A stretch of 64,000 bases of DNA from Deinococcus sp. LM3 (GTDB lineage Bacteria; Deinococcota; Deinococci; Deinococcales; Deinococcaceae), in contig NZ_MUFV01000004.1 in NCBI RefSeq assembly GCF_002017875.1, positions 1 to 64,000 on the forward strand, read 5' to 3'. Positions 7,771 to 17,009 of the stretch are shown here, piece after piece. The translations under genes were made by a program, and so were the position numbers. Position 1 is the stretch's first letter; every line of letters begins with the position of its first letter. A model generated the notes under the pieces. That model was not told where the DNA came from. It worked only from the letters and a program-made list of their open reading frames with translations, and searched no databases.

Positions 7771-8958
7771 TTGATCCCCAAACCGCTGCGCCCCTTACTT
7801 CTCCTGTCGGCTGTCTCGCGGCTGGGCGATCAGCTGTTGTATGTCGCCATGCCTCTCCTGGTCCTAGCGGAGACGGGGCAACCGGCTTATGCCATTCTCG
7901 CGGCAGCGGCACGTGGTCTCCCCTACGTCATTTCCCCCTTTATTGGCGCTGTCGTTGATCGGTATCCTTTAAGAACCGTCTACGTTGCTGCTCAGCTCAT
8001 ACAGGCCGTCGCCATTGGGGCCATTCCGCTTCTGAAGGGCCAACCAAGCATCGTCTTACTCCTGCTGATGATCTCAGGGGTGGGGGGGGTATGCTCAAGC
8101 CTGCTCAACTTCTACAAGCTGATCCCACTCTGGACGCCGCAAGAGCAGATTGAAGCGGCCATAGGGCGATTTGTCGCGCTGACGGATGCTGTCAAAGTCG
8201 TGGGGCCGCTCGTTGCGATCTCGATTGTCCTCTCGATCGGTGCGCCCGCCGCTATTTATGCTGATGCCGTCAGCTTTCTGGTGGCCGCGCTGGGCATTGC
8301 GTTCATCCTGCCTGCCACCCAAAAAAGCGAAGTGAGACGGACCAGTCTCGCGCAAGATCTGAAGGAAGGCTTTCGCTACTTCAAAGGCAGTCCAGAAATC
8401 CGTCGCCTGACCACCGCCATGTCCCTGTCCAATCTGGGCATTGGCGCGCTGGAGGTCCTGCTGCTCACCACACTGACCCACAGCATGCAGATCCCAGTGG
8501 CCCAGGCCAGCCTGGCGCTGAGTGTAGGGGCGTGCGCTGGGCTGGCTGGCAGTGGGCTGACCCGAAAGATCTTTCCTCGCCTCGGAACAACACAGCGGAT
8601 TACGGTCTGGCTGGCATTGGCTGGCGTTGGCGCTCTATGCCTGACCGTTCCACACCCGCTCATGTTTGTGCTCGGCTTTGTGGTGATTAGTTTTGCAACC
8701 TCAGCGAGTAATGTCATCACGATCGCGTATCGGCAGAGCACCATTCCAAGCGAACTTCAAGGACGAGTCAACTCGATTATTCGCATGTTTATATCGGGTG
8801 CTGTGCCCATTTCAGGCATTCTTTTGGCAGCCCTGGGGACCTACACTCTTGGTGTGTCTCAAACGCAGTTCGTCGCGCTGATGTGCATTCTGGCGGTGAT
8901 TGTCTGGCAGTTCGGCGCCTCGGGCGAGCGACAGAACATGTGGACCAAAACATCCTAA
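7771..8958 (+). CDS. MFS exporter, siderophore-export type
   Basis: A 395-aa polytopic membrane protein with about 12 hydrophobic helices. The opening LLLLSAVSRLGDQLLYVAMPLL and VDRYPLRTVYVAAQLIQ (the loop 2-3 region of MFS) fit the EntS-like drug/siderophore exporter group. The start is TTG at 7771, with AGGAG 6 bases upstream. Next to the N-monooxygenase and ligases it most likely exports the cluster's product. Confidence 0.8.
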   Translation: MIPKPLRPLLLLSAVSRLGDQLLYVAMPLLVLAETGQPAYAILAAAARGLPYVISPFIGAVVDRYPLRTVYVAAQLIQAVAIGAIPLLKGQPSIVLLLLMISGVGGVCSSLLNFYKLIPLWTPQEQIEAAIGRFVALTDAVKVVGPLVAISIVLSIGAPAAIYADAVSFLVAALGIAFILPATQKSEVRRTSLAQDLKEGFRYFKGSPEIRRLTTAMSLSNLGIGALEVLLLTTLTHSMQIPVAQASLALSVGACAGLAGSGLTRKIFPRLGTTQRITVWLALAGVGALCLTVPHPLMFVLGFVVISFATSASNVITIAYRQSTIPSELQGRVNSIIRMFISGAVPISGILLAALGTYTLGVSQTQFVALMCILAVIVWQFGASGERQNMWTKTS

Positions 8959-9012
8959 TAAGTGCAGGTGCGGAGGCGCCGGTGCACGACCTCATCGGTT
9001 CAGGAGAGGGAA

Positions 9013-10254
9013 ATGAGCAAATCAGAGATCAGCTGGGTGGTGCTCGTGCATGCCAGCGACAACATTTTGAAGACTGCTTTGAGTGAAGAGCTCAATGTCA
9101 TTCTTCTGCGGAAGCAAAACCAGTGGACGTCGTATGGCCTGACTCAAGCCCAGGTTTGTTTAACGGTTGACGATGCGCTGGAGAATCTGGATGGTCTAGC
9201 GGCCGTGCTCAACCAATACCCTATCGGTGCGGTTCTCTCGTTTATGGAGTCAGGTGTGCTCTTGGCCGCTGCTCTGCGGGAGAGGTGTGGGCTTCCGGGC
9301 ACACCTCTGGAGGCAGTACAACGTCTTAAAGATAAGGCGCTGATGCGGGCACATCTCCATGACAGGGGGTGCCACCATCTGTCGGTCGCTGCCCATGAGG
9401 TGACGCATCTGTCTGCTTTGCAGGCTCACCGCGCTGCCCTTCAGGGCCGGGTGATCGTTAAACCTGTCACGGGCACTGGGAGTGTCCACATCTACGCGCT
9501 GGATCCGGGCGACGACGTTCCTGCGCCGCTCATCAATGCGCTGGGCCAAGGCATCCGCTTTCTGGCAGAACCTTTTCTCCAGGGCTTGGAATTCAGTGTA
9601 GAGGCCCTCACGATCAACGGCAAACACCACATTGTTGCCGTGACCGAAAAGGTGGTGAACGAGCACTTTGTCGAAGTGGGCCACTGCATTCCGCCGCGGC
9701 GCATGTCGCCGGACGCGCTGCAGGGCATTGCCGCTGCGGTCCGTGAGTTTCTGACCGCTATAGGCCTGGTGACTGGGCCAAGTCACACTGAAGTGATGTG
9801 GCATGAAGGCCGCGTCACCATCATCGAATCGCACGACCGCGTTGGTGGTGACAAGATCACGGCGCTGGTCACCCAGGCCACGGGTGTTGACCTTATCCGG
9901 ATGGGGCTGCGTCTGGCGGCTGGGCGGACTGTTGATCCTCCGCCTGAGCTCCAGTGTCTTGGTGCCGCGTGCGTCATCTTCCTGACGCCACCTCCAGGCC
10001 GGGTGCTCAGCATTTCATTGGTGCCTCTCCCCCCAGAGCTGCCGATTCTGGAACGGCGGGCGTTCGTACATCCAGGTGACGTCCTCACTCAGGTCAGAAG
10101 TTCAAAAGATCGCAGTGGTCTGGTGGTCGCCAGTGGCCCGACCCCAGAGGAGGCGTTTCACCACGCTCAACTGGGGGCTCGAAGCATTCAGTTTTCTATG
10201 GCAGTCGATCACTCGGCACACCCCCACCCTGTGCCCACATCACGTTCAACCTGA
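9013..10254 (+). CDS. ATP-grasp ligase (first of two)
   Basis: A 413-aa ATP-grasp enzyme. It has the lead-in GLPGTPLEAVQRLKDKALMR, the nucleotide-binding GRVIVKPVTGTGSVHIYAL (lysine and glycine loop), LAEPFLQGLEFSVEAL (hinge Glu residues), and the metal-binding end TEVMWHEGRVTIIESHDRVGG. Such enzymes join a carboxylate to an amine through an acyl phosphate, as in dipeptide ligases. The ATG at 9013 follows CAGGAGAGG. An upstream in-frame GTG is less likely. It is distantly similar in layout to the gene at 11449. Confidence 0.85.
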   Translation: MSKSEISWVVLVHASDNILKTALSEELNVILLRKQNQWTSYGLTQAQVCLTVDDALENLDGLAAVLNQYPIGAVLSFMESGVLLAAALRERCGLPGTPLEAVQRLKDKALMRAHLHDRGCHHLSVAAHEVTHLSALQAHRAALQGRVIVKPVTGTGSVHIYALDPGDDVPAPLINALGQGIRFLAEPFLQGLEFSVEALTINGKHHIVAVTEKVVNEHFVEVGHCIPPRRMSPDALQGIAAAVREFLTAIGLVTGPSHTEVMWHEGRVTIIESHDRVGGDKITALVTQATGVDLIRMGLRLAAGRTVDPPPELQCLGAACVIFLTPPPGRVLSISLVPLPPELPILERRAFVHPGDVLTQVRSSKDRSGLVVASGPTPEEAFHHAQLGARSIQFSMAVDHSAHPHPVPTSRST

Positions 10255-10261
10255 GGTAACC

Positions 10262-11452
10262 ATGACTGCAAAGACTTTAAACATCCCCGCCGGTACCTAT
10301 GGCATCGTGGCGCCCATTCAGTCGCTGTTCCAACGGGGGAGGAAGCCCACCGAATCACTCGTCCTGAGCCGCTCAACGCGAACCTGGCCAAAGACTCATA
10401 CGGCCCGGTATGCCCCGCGCTCAGGCCATGCGCTTGACGGATTTTTCGGAGTCGATCAGGACAATAACGTGGTGCAGGCCGCACTGTCATATGAGGACCT
10501 GGGCTGGTCCCGGCGCAATGACTCTTTCACGGAGAACGAGAGCGACCTCAGTCTCGTCGGCTTGATTGATGTTCCAGCGGCCTCGACCGGCGAATACCGC
10601 TTGTTTCTCCTGTCTATGCAAAACAAGGACGAGCTTCTGTTTGTCCTGGCGGACACCTGGATTTCAGAGGGCTTTTCTCAACGCGAGTTGCTCGAGCGCA
10701 TGTGCGCCTTCTCCTCACCTGTCAAGCACAGTATCGTCAGCCATAACGGTCGCCATCTGGTGTATCACAAAGGCGTCGAGTTGGAGCAAAAAATCCAGGT
10801 TCAGTCTCCCCATTCTGCCTTTCAACTTGCCCGCACATTTTTCGGTCTGGCGCCTGACTTCGGCCATCCAGCATTACACCTGGAATTTCTGTCCGAATGG
10901 CAGACGTATTTGCGCCAGGTCGATCTTTTTGAACGCTTTTCCGAAGGTCAGGGGACTGGGTACGTGGCCTTTACCCTCCTGCCAGATGGGCAGCTCATGG
11001 TGAAGGAAAAAGGTTTTCTGGAAGATGGTCTGCATCGGAGTGAACGCTTCGTCGAATTGCTCAGCCGCGATACACACCTGGGCACGTATTTGGACACGAG
11101 GTTTCCCGATTCGAGTTTCGAATATCGTGGCCGGTTTGATCGCTGGAAGTTCGATTTCAATGTCGAATTCCTTACCAGCGGGCATATTTTTTCTGTTGGC
11201 TTTGACGAAGTCTATGCTGGCGATGATTGTCTCAAACAGGTGGAGATCGAATACATTCGGTCCCGCATTCATTACGGGTATGAGTCGCAGGCACCCCAAG
11301 TGGAGGCTGATCTCGCTCACCTCTCCAATCATCTCCTTCAACTCTTGCATGATGGTGGCGTTACGGCCGAATTGACACACCTGTCCAAATTGAGTTTTCT
11401 TCGAATGCGCCAGGCAGGTCAGCCCGTTCAGCCCTGGCGGCCTCACGCATGA
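10262..11452 (+). CDS. Unknown protein with possible CYTH-like domain
   Basis: A 396-aa soluble protein, preceded by CTGAGGTAACC and an ATG 7 bases after the previous stop. The C-terminal half has features of a CYTH / triphosphate tunnel domain: an ExExK-like GVELEQKIQ at about residue 171, LMVKEKG (paired Lys), RGRFDRWKFDFNVE, and a late acidic strand QVEIEYIR. The N-terminal 150 residues are unfamiliar. CYTH proteins bind or hydrolyse triphosphorylated ligands. The assignment is from pattern only and could be wrong. It sits between two ATP-grasp genes and overlaps the second by ATGA. Confidence 0.45.
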   Translation: MTAKTLNIPAGTYGIVAPIQSLFQRGRKPTESLVLSRSTRTWPKTHTARYAPRSGHALDGFFGVDQDNNVVQAALSYEDLGWSRRNDSFTENESDLSLVGLIDVPAASTGEYRLFLLSMQNKDELLFVLADTWISEGFSQRELLERMCAFSSPVKHSIVSHNGRHLVYHKGVELEQKIQVQSPHSAFQLARTFFGLAPDFGHPALHLEFLSEWQTYLRQVDLFERFSEGQGTGYVAFTLLPDGQLMVKEKGFLEDGLHRSERFVELLSRDTHLGTYLDTRFPDSSFEYRGRFDRWKFDFNVEFLTSGHIFSVGFDEVYAGDDCLKQVEIEYIRSRIHYGYESQAPQVEADLAHLSNHLLQLLHDGGVTAELTHLSKLSFLRMRQAGQPVQPWRPHA

Positions 11453-12681
11453 CACCCCCTTCTGTCCTGTTGCTCCATAACCGCTCAATTGACCTGCTGA
11501 TGGACAACGGTTTGTTGTGCCTTCCGCCCGCAGAGTTCGCGGTCCATCTCATCACCACAGATCGCGAGGGGGCAGCGCGTCACGCCCATCAGTTTGCTTC
11601 GATTGCGGCCTTCGACTATTTCGATGAAGACGTCATTCGCGCATTGTCCGCCTACCTCATCACGACCTACGGGATCACCAGTGTGGTTGGCACCACGGAG
11701 AAGGTGGTTTTATGGGCTGCGCTGCTGCGTGCCCAGTTTGGATTGCCTGGGGCCTCGCCGGACGTTATCGAAAGAATGCGGGATAAGGTGCGCATGAAAG
11801 AACGGCTGACGCTCACAGCTGTTCGCACGCCGGCCTACACCCGGGTGCATGCCTTGCAGGACATCGTGGACTTTCAAGCCCAGTTTGGCCGCATCGTCCT
11901 GAAGCCCACAGCGGGTGTTGGGAGCATGGGGCTGCAGATCCTCGATACCCCAGCACAGGTCCTCGCCCTGGATAAAGGGCATTTCTCTGATGGTGCGTGG
12001 CAGGTCGAAGAATTTATTGACGGTCATATGTTGCATTGCGACTTTATTGCTTTGGCGGGGCAGATCCAGTTCTGTTCTGTCAGTCAATACGTCACCCCAC
12101 CAGGTCGGTACCAGGACGATTACTTTGGAGGCAGCTTTATTGTCACTGATGCGGGTCTCCAGGAGCGGGTGCGGCAGATCGCCCAGGAGATCGTTCAGGC
12201 CTTCGAGTTCGAAACGGGCGTCTGTCACTTGGAACTGTTTCATACGCCACGCGATGAACTGGTGTTCTGTGAAATTGCCGCACGTCCTGGCGGCGGCGGG
12301 ATTGAATGGCCTGTTCAGCATCTGTACGGCATCAATTTGTTCAGCGAGCATGTTCGGGTCAGTTGTGTGGCGCCTGACACCATGACTTATCCTCGGCTGC
12401 CCCTTCGCGCTGGAACAGCAGGTTACGTCGGCCTGCTGGCGCGGCCAGGGTTTGAAGTGACGAACATCCAATCCTTCTCGGGGCACCCGAATATCAAGCG
12501 TGAATCCCTGCGCATTGCGGTCGGTTCCCGCCTGGGGGGCCCCCGGCACTGCACGGATTACATGGCACATTTTTTTGTGACTGCAGAGGACAGGTCCGAG
12601 TTCCAGGAGATCGTGACGCACCTCTGCCGTGGCGCAGTGTCACTGAGGCCCTTCAGCGGGCCAGAGGTCTTGAACGTGTAG
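11449..12681 (+). CDS. ATP-grasp ligase (second of two)
   Basis: A 410-aa ATP-grasp protein. Recognisable parts are FGLPGASPDVIERMRDKVRMKERL, RIVLKPTAGVGSMGLQIL (ATP lysine and glycine loop), WQVEEFIDGHMLHCDFIAL, and the metal-site segment HLELFHTPRDELVFCEIAARPGG. It belongs to the L-amino-acid-ligase-like ATP-grasp group. It is the last gene of the cluster. With the other ligase it could build a tripeptide or a bis-amide around an N-hydroxylated amino acid (inference). Confidence 0.85.
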   Translation: MTPPSVLLLHNRSIDLLMDNGLLCLPPAEFAVHLITTDREGAARHAHQFASIAAFDYFDEDVIRALSAYLITTYGITSVVGTTEKVVLWAALLRAQFGLPGASPDVIERMRDKVRMKERLTLTAVRTPAYTRVHALQDIVDFQAQFGRIVLKPTAGVGSMGLQILDTPAQVLALDKGHFSDGAWQVEEFIDGHMLHCDFIALAGQIQFCSVSQYVTPPGRYQDDYFGGSFIVTDAGLQERVRQIAQEIVQAFEFETGVCHLELFHTPRDELVFCEIAARPGGGGIEWPVQHLYGINLFSEHVRVSCVAPDTMTYPRLPLRAGTAGYVGLLARPGFEVTNIQSFSGHPNIKRESLRIAVGSRLGGPRHCTDYMAHFFVTAEDRSEFQEIVTHLCRGAVSLRPFSGPEVLNV

Positions 12682-12748
12682 TGACGCTGTGACCAGCGCA
12701 ACGGCGTGAATGTCCCGCCTGCCCAGATGACACAGGACGGACCTGACC

Positions 12749-13140
12749 ATGGTGACTGACTTGCATGACGGCGTGGACCCGTTCGCCGTGCTTGGCCAGG
12801 CGGCTGACCGGCTGATGACACACACCCCGACGCCGCAGGCTGAGGATGACCTGCGCGCCCGCGTCGCCTGGCTGCACGATGTCCGTGGTGTGGCGCAGCA
12901 GTGCGAGGGAGCAACCGGCGATATCCGCTGGACGGATGTGAGTCCGAGAATAGCCTTGAAGGCTGTGTTTCTGTACGCCATGCAGCTTGGTCTCGAGATC
13001 CTCGGACCTGTCACCGTCATACGGGTGGTGGCAAGTTGTTGGGGTAACATGGAGCTGAAGGAGCAGGAGCTTCTCAGCGACTGGTTTGCCCTCGCTGTAA
13101 TGGGGATCCTCTCTGGCTGTACCACCGCTTCACCCTCAGC
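12749..13140 (+). CDS. Possible small hypothetical protein, end uncertain
   Basis: An open frame begins at ATG 12749 with plausible protein character (DDLRARVAWLHDVRGVAQ, IALKAVFLYAMQLGLEILG). It stays open to 13414, but beyond 13140 it lies antisense to the regulator gene and is probably a shadow. A base lost near 13100 may have removed the true stop. No family recognised and no good ribosome-binding site. Confidence 0.3.
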
Positions 13141-15051
13141 TTACAGCAGCGCCTGCCATTCGGCCTCGTACTGCCGGATGCGGCGGGGATCACCCAGGCG
13201 CCGGGCTGCCTGGAGACGCACCTCATGCAGCTCTACCACGTTTGGTTCGACCAACAGGCACTGTTCGCACGTGGCGATCGCCCGCAGGGGCTCTCCCGCC
13301 TCCAGCCACGCCTGCGCCACCTGTTGCGCCAGCAAAGCCAGCCCCGCACGAGTTTCGAACCTGAGCCCTTCAGCCCATTCGCTGCCGTCCAGGCCAGGCA
13401 GAAAGGGGCCCTGATAGAGGCTCAGTGCCCGAGACAGATTCTGCGCGATCAGGGCCGCGCGCCATTCCAGGAGGTCCAGGCGCACGGCATAGCCCGCACC
13501 GATCTGGTAGCGCCGCGCGTGGTACGGCCCGTCAGTGATAATTACGTCCTCCCCGATGTGCCGCCGCGCTTCCGCCAGATGGGTCTTGATGGCACTGGCC
13601 GCAGCATTGGGGAATTTGTCCGGGTATAACACCAGCTGAAAGTCCTGCCGGGTCTGGCCTGGCCGCAGCACCAGGCACGCCAGAAGGGCTACGGCCCCTG
13701 GGCTCAGTGGCACAGCCTCGCCTTCCACGGTGACCTGCTCGGTCCCCAGGGTGGAGATGTCCAGGCGCGTCAGGGGCCCGTCCAGGCCCTGCACTGGCAC
13801 GCCCCGCAGGCCAGCGGCGTTCCCGAGCAGACCAGAGAGCGCCGAGCGGAGCGCTGGATCGAGTGCGCCGGCGTGCAGGCTCTCGGCCACATCCTCCAGG
13901 TCCGCCGTGAACGCCGGCAGCATCTGCAATCGGGCGAAATCTTCGGCGGCCGCCTGCAATTGGGCTGGAAAGTCAGCGGAGCGGCTGAGGTACAGGGCGT
14001 GCGCGTGATGGAGTTTCGCCCGCGCGGCCCAGACCGGCTGGCCTTGCGCCGTGGACCCTTCCGTCGCCTGGGTCAGGTCCCGCGCGGCCTGCAGCGGCTG
14101 GCCTTCCCGCCAAGCCAGAATGCCCCGGGCCAGCAGCACGGCGGGTGGCAGTGACTGACCAGGCGGGGTCACCCACAGGTACAGCGCTGCATACCCCTGC
14201 GCGAAGCGCCCCTGCCGCCCGTGGTATTCCGCGAGTCTGGGCGCCAGCCACCGGGCGATCTCCACATCCTCCAGAGCGTCGGTCATCCCCTGCAGGGTCG
14301 TGAGCACCTGGCCGTACTGCCGCCACTCGCCCCGCCGGGCGTGCAGCATGGCCATGCTGGTCATCAGGTGCCCTTTGGCGCGCTGGGAGGACGTGGTGTC
14401 CAGCAAAGCCCTGGCTTCTTCCAGCGCGTCCCCGATGTCGTGGGCCTCCCCCACAGCCACGAGCAGATCGAGCCAGCCCTGCAAGGCGGTCAGCCGCGGC
14501 AAGGGGTTGGGAGCCGCCGGCAGGTTGAGCAGCACCGCGCGGTAGAGCCGGGTGGCGCGCGCCACCTGCCCGCTTGTGACGAGCATCCGGGCCAGCGACA
14601 CCGTTACTCGGACCGCCCCAGCTTCGTCCCCGAGGGCCAGGTAGCCGTGCATCGCCCGCTCCACGCGCCGGAGACCTGACTCAGTCGCGCCCTGCTGAAA
14701 CTCGGTCACACCCCACCAGCGTTCCAGCCGCCACTGGAGCTCACCGTCCATTTGATTGGCGTATTCAGCGAAGTGTGCCTGGGCTTCCCCCCACCGGCCC
14801 GTGGCGCGCAGGAGATTGCCGTATTCCACGGTGGCTTCCCGGTCACCGGTCAGATGGGCGCGCAGCAGCTCAGGTTCGGCCTGCTGGAACCGCCCCAACC
14901 GCAGTGCACTGACACCCAGCAGACGCCGTTCACTGGTCGTCAGGTGTGCCTGACCCTGCAGATCGGTGACGAGTTGCTCGTACTGGCCCTGCTCGAAGAG
15001 TCTTGAACGCTGCACTGGACGCCTTTTCCGATGTTCGACCGATGCCTTCAT
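13141..15051 (-). CDS. TPR-rich transcriptional activator with BTAD domain
   Basis: A 636-aa protein. Residues about 20-430 are helical TPR-like repeats (for example RRLLGVSALRLGRFQQAEPELL). A winged-helix segment follows near 440-540 (TLGTEQVTVEGEAVPLSPGAVALLACL; SAIKTHLAEARRHIGEDVI). It ends in a BTAD-like bacterial activator domain (LRFETRAGLALLAQQVAQAWLEAGEPLRAIATCEQCLLVEP). The order is reversed compared with SARP regulators, which carry the DNA-binding domain first. Likely senses a ligand through the TPR part. The true start may lie downstream of 15051, because a small ORF begins divergently only 12 bases away. Confidence 0.75.
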   Translation of the reverse strand: MKASVEHRKRRPVQRSRLFEQGQYEQLVTDLQGQAHLTTSERRLLGVSALRLGRFQQAEPELLRAHLTGDREATVEYGNLLRATGRWGEAQAHFAEYANQMDGELQWRLERWWGVTEFQQGATESGLRRVERAMHGYLALGDEAGAVRVTVSLARMLVTSGQVARATRLYRAVLLNLPAAPNPLPRLTALQGWLDLLVAVGEAHDIGDALEEARALLDTTSSQRAKGHLMTSMAMLHARRGEWRQYGQVLTTLQGMTDALEDVEIARWLAPRLAEYHGRQGRFAQGYAALYLWVTPPGQSLPPAVLLARGILAWREGQPLQAARDLTQATEGSTAQGQPVWAARAKLHHAHALYLSRSADFPAQLQAAAEDFARLQMLPAFTADLEDVAESLHAGALDPALRSALSGLLGNAAGLRGVPVQGLDGPLTRLDISTLGTEQVTVEGEAVPLSPGAVALLACLVLRPGQTRQDFQLVLYPDKFPNAAASAIKTHLAEARRHIGEDVIITDGPYHARRYQIGAGYAVRLDLLEWRAALIAQNLSRALSLYQGPFLPGLDGSEWAEGLRFETRAGLALLAQQVAQAWLEAGEPLRAIATCEQCLLVEPNVVELHEVRLQAARRLGDPRRIRQYEAEWQALL

Positions 15052-15063
15052 AGCTTCGGCGGG

Positions 15064-15216
15064 ATGAAATTCATGTCTGTGTTGAGGCTGCTGTTCGGCC
15101 TGGTGGTCGCGTCATGGGGCGTGGCTCAGGCGGAACCCACGATACCGCCCCCCACCCCGCCCGCGACTGGCAGCACGCCCAATGGGCTGGGTAGCAACGA
15201 CTACGGCTTGGAGTGA
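15064..15216 (+). CDS. Small secreted peptide, Pro-rich
   Basis: A 50-aa ORF with a signal peptide (MKFMSVLRLLFGLVVASWGVAQA, cleavage expected after AQA). The mature part is about 27 aa, rich in Pro, Thr and Gly, and ends SNDYGLE. It is divergent from the TPR/BTAD regulator and not related in sequence to the peptides at 32392 and 32590. It could be a cell-surface or signalling peptide, but the ribosome-binding site is weak and the overlap with the annotated regulator start is awkward. Confidence 0.4.
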   Translation: MKFMSVLRLLFGLVVASWGVAQAEPTIPPPTPPATGSTPNGLGSNDYGLE

Positions 15217-15308
15217 CGTGTCAGTACGGGGCACGTGCCGAGGTTAGAGCGTTGCCCTTCGGTCATTGAAATTGAACAGACAGGTTATTCACTTTCAGGA
15301 GGATCTCG

Positions 15309-15521
15309 ATGCACCACGTCCCCGTTTCATCAAGCAATCTCGCTTCTGTTGGCTATGACGCTCTTACGCAGACTTTGGAAGTCGCTTTCCAGAATGGCAG
15401 TCTGTATAGCTATGCGGGCGTCCCTGCTGCAGTTCATCAAGACTTGATGAGCGCGTCGTCGCACGGTACGTACTTCTCCGCCAACATTCGGAACAAATAC
15501 CCCACACGCAAACTGCGCTAG
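15309..15521 (+). CDS. KTSC-domain protein
   Basis: A 70-aa protein that is a single KTSC domain: VSSSNLASVGYDALTQTLEV, FQNGSLYSYAGVP, ASSHGTYFSANIRNKYP. The fold occurs alone or fused to nucleic-acid enzymes; its function is unknown. The ATG follows TTCAGGAGGATCTCG, a near-ideal ribosome-binding site. An IS66-type element is inserted 10 bases after its stop. Confidence 0.8.
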   Translation: MHHVPVSSSNLASVGYDALTQTLEVAFQNGSLYSYAGVPAAVHQDLMSASSHGTYFSANIRNKYPTRKLR

Positions 15522-15554
15522 ATGGCAATATGTCTGTGATTAGCGCGCTTTCGA

Positions 15555-15577
15555 GTGCCCGGCCGGAAGCCGGGCAC
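15555..15577 (+). terminator. Hairpin at the left end of IS66 copy 1
   Basis: GTGCCCGGC-CGGAA-GCCGGGCAC forms a perfect 9-bp stem between the IS end and the transposase start. Hairpins here can block read-through transcription or hide the ribosome-binding site, keeping transposition low. The same hairpin is at 24550-24572. Confidence 0.6.
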
Positions 15578-15590
15578 TTCTGCCGTTACC

Positions 15591-17009
15591 ATGCTGTCCA
15601 TGGGCACTGGGGCGACTGAGAAGGATCTCTTCGAGATCATGCGTCGTCAGTCTGAGCAGATCGACCAACTGATCGCCGAGAACAAGGCCCTCAAAGCGGA
15701 AATCGCCCGCCTGAAGAAGCGCATCAAGGAACTCGAACGGCGGGAACGCAAGTACGCCGCCCCCTTCAGTCGGGAGAAGCGCACCGCCGATCCCAAATCA
15801 CCAGGACGCCGTCCTGGTGAAGGTACCTTCGCCCACAAGGCCTCACCCACGCCACAGCAGATCACGGCCACCGTGGAGGTCGACACGCCCAACACCTGTC
15901 CTCGCTGTGGGTTCACGGGCCTGCTGATCTTCACCCGTCAGGACAAGGCCTGGGTCACGGAACTCGTCCCCCAGAACGCCATGCAGGTCACCGAGTACCA
16001 CGTGCCCGTCATGGAGTGCCCGCAGTGTCACCACGCAGTGCGTGGTGACCATCCCGACCTGAAAGCCGATCAGGTCGGTGCGACTGCCCATCGACTCGGC
16101 CCCGTCCTGCACGCCACCCTGCAGACCCTGCATCACGAGCTAGGCCTGCCGGTCCGCCGAATCGGTCGGGTCATGGACCTCCTCGGCGGCCTCCAGATCA
16201 CGCAGGGTGCGATCACGCAAGCCGCCCAGCGGCTTGCGGCCGACGGAAGCGCCCTGGCGGCCCACGTCGACGCACTGCAGACACAGATCCAGCAGGCGCC
16301 CTACGTGCATCACGACGACACCGGCTGGCGGATCGGCGCCCAGAACGCCTGGGTAGGCGCCTTCCGCAGCGCCGACACCGTGCTGTTCCGCGCGAACCTG
16401 CGTCACACGAACGTGGAAGTCCGGGAAGGTCTGGGGCAGAACTTCGCCGGCGTGCTGATCAGTGACCGTTTCTCCTCGTACGACAGCCGCTTCCTGCAGG
16501 ACGTCCGGCAGCAGAAGTGCCTGGCGCACCTGATCCGCAACGCAGATGAGGTCGCCGCTGGTCTCCAGCGGCGACCCGGGCGGGGAGAGCTGTACGGGCA
16601 ACGGGTCGCGCAGGTGTTCCGGGACGGCATCCGATTGCACCAGGACGTGACGACTGGGGTCTGTACGCGAGAGGAGTACGCGCAGCAGGGTGAGGAACTC
16701 ACCCTGCGTCTGGACGCCCTGCTGAACCGGGCACCGCTGAAGTCGAAAGCGAACGAGCGACTCCGACTGGGCATCCTGAAGCAGAGCGTGCTCGAGCGGT
16801 TGTGGCGGTTCCTGAAGGACCCGGACATTCCACCGACGAACAACGCCGCGGAACGTGCCCTGCGGACAGTGGTGATGGCGAGGAAGGTCTCGCAGTGCAG
16901 CAAAAATGCGGTGGGTGCGCAGACGTACATGCGGATCAAGTCCACCGTGGAGACCGCGCGGTTGCGCGGTCAGGACCCTGTCGTGGTCCTGACCGGCTTG
17001 ATGCGCTAA
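15591..17009 (+). CDS. IS66-family transposase
   Basis: A 472-aa transposase. It has an N-terminal coiled coil (IDQLIAENKALKAEIARLKKR), a zinc-binding pair CPRCG and CPQCH, and a DDE core with the first Asp in VHHDDTGWRIG, the second in LISDRFSSYDS and Glu in NNAAERALR. A C-terminal tail follows. The frame is open upstream to a GTG at 15555, inside the hairpin; the ATG at 15591 (or 15600) is the likelier start. The gene looks intact and probably active. Confidence 0.9.
   Translation: MLSMGTGATEKDLFEIMRRQSEQIDQLIAENKALKAEIARLKKRIKELERRERKYAAPFSREKRTADPKSPGRRPGEGTFAHKASPTPQQITATVEVDTPNTCPRCGFTGLLIFTRQDKAWVTELVPQNAMQVTEYHVPVMECPQCHHAVRGDHPDLKADQVGATAHRLGPVLHATLQTLHHELGLPVRRIGRVMDLLGGLQITQGAITQAAQRLAADGSALAAHVDALQTQIQQAPYVHHDDTGWRIGAQNAWVGAFRSADTVLFRANLRHTNVEVREGLGQNFAGVLISDRFSSYDSRFLQDVRQQKCLAHLIRNADEVAAGLQRRPGRGELYGQRVAQVFRDGIRLHQDVTTGVCTREEYAQQGEELTLRLDALLNRAPLKSKANERLRLGILKQSVLERLWRFLKDPDIPPTNNAAERALRTVVMARKVSQCSKNAVGAQTYMRIKSTVETARLRGQDPVVVLTGLMR

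Noticed and set aside
12749..13414. Full 221-aa reading of the frame at 12749
   Set aside because: The last third is antisense to the TPR/BTAD regulator and turns Arg/Ser-rich; only the first part is kept as a weak candidate.
15555..15590. Upstream GTG start for the IS66 transposase
   Set aside because: It lies inside the hairpin and gives an N-terminus without family match; the ATG at 15591 is preferred.
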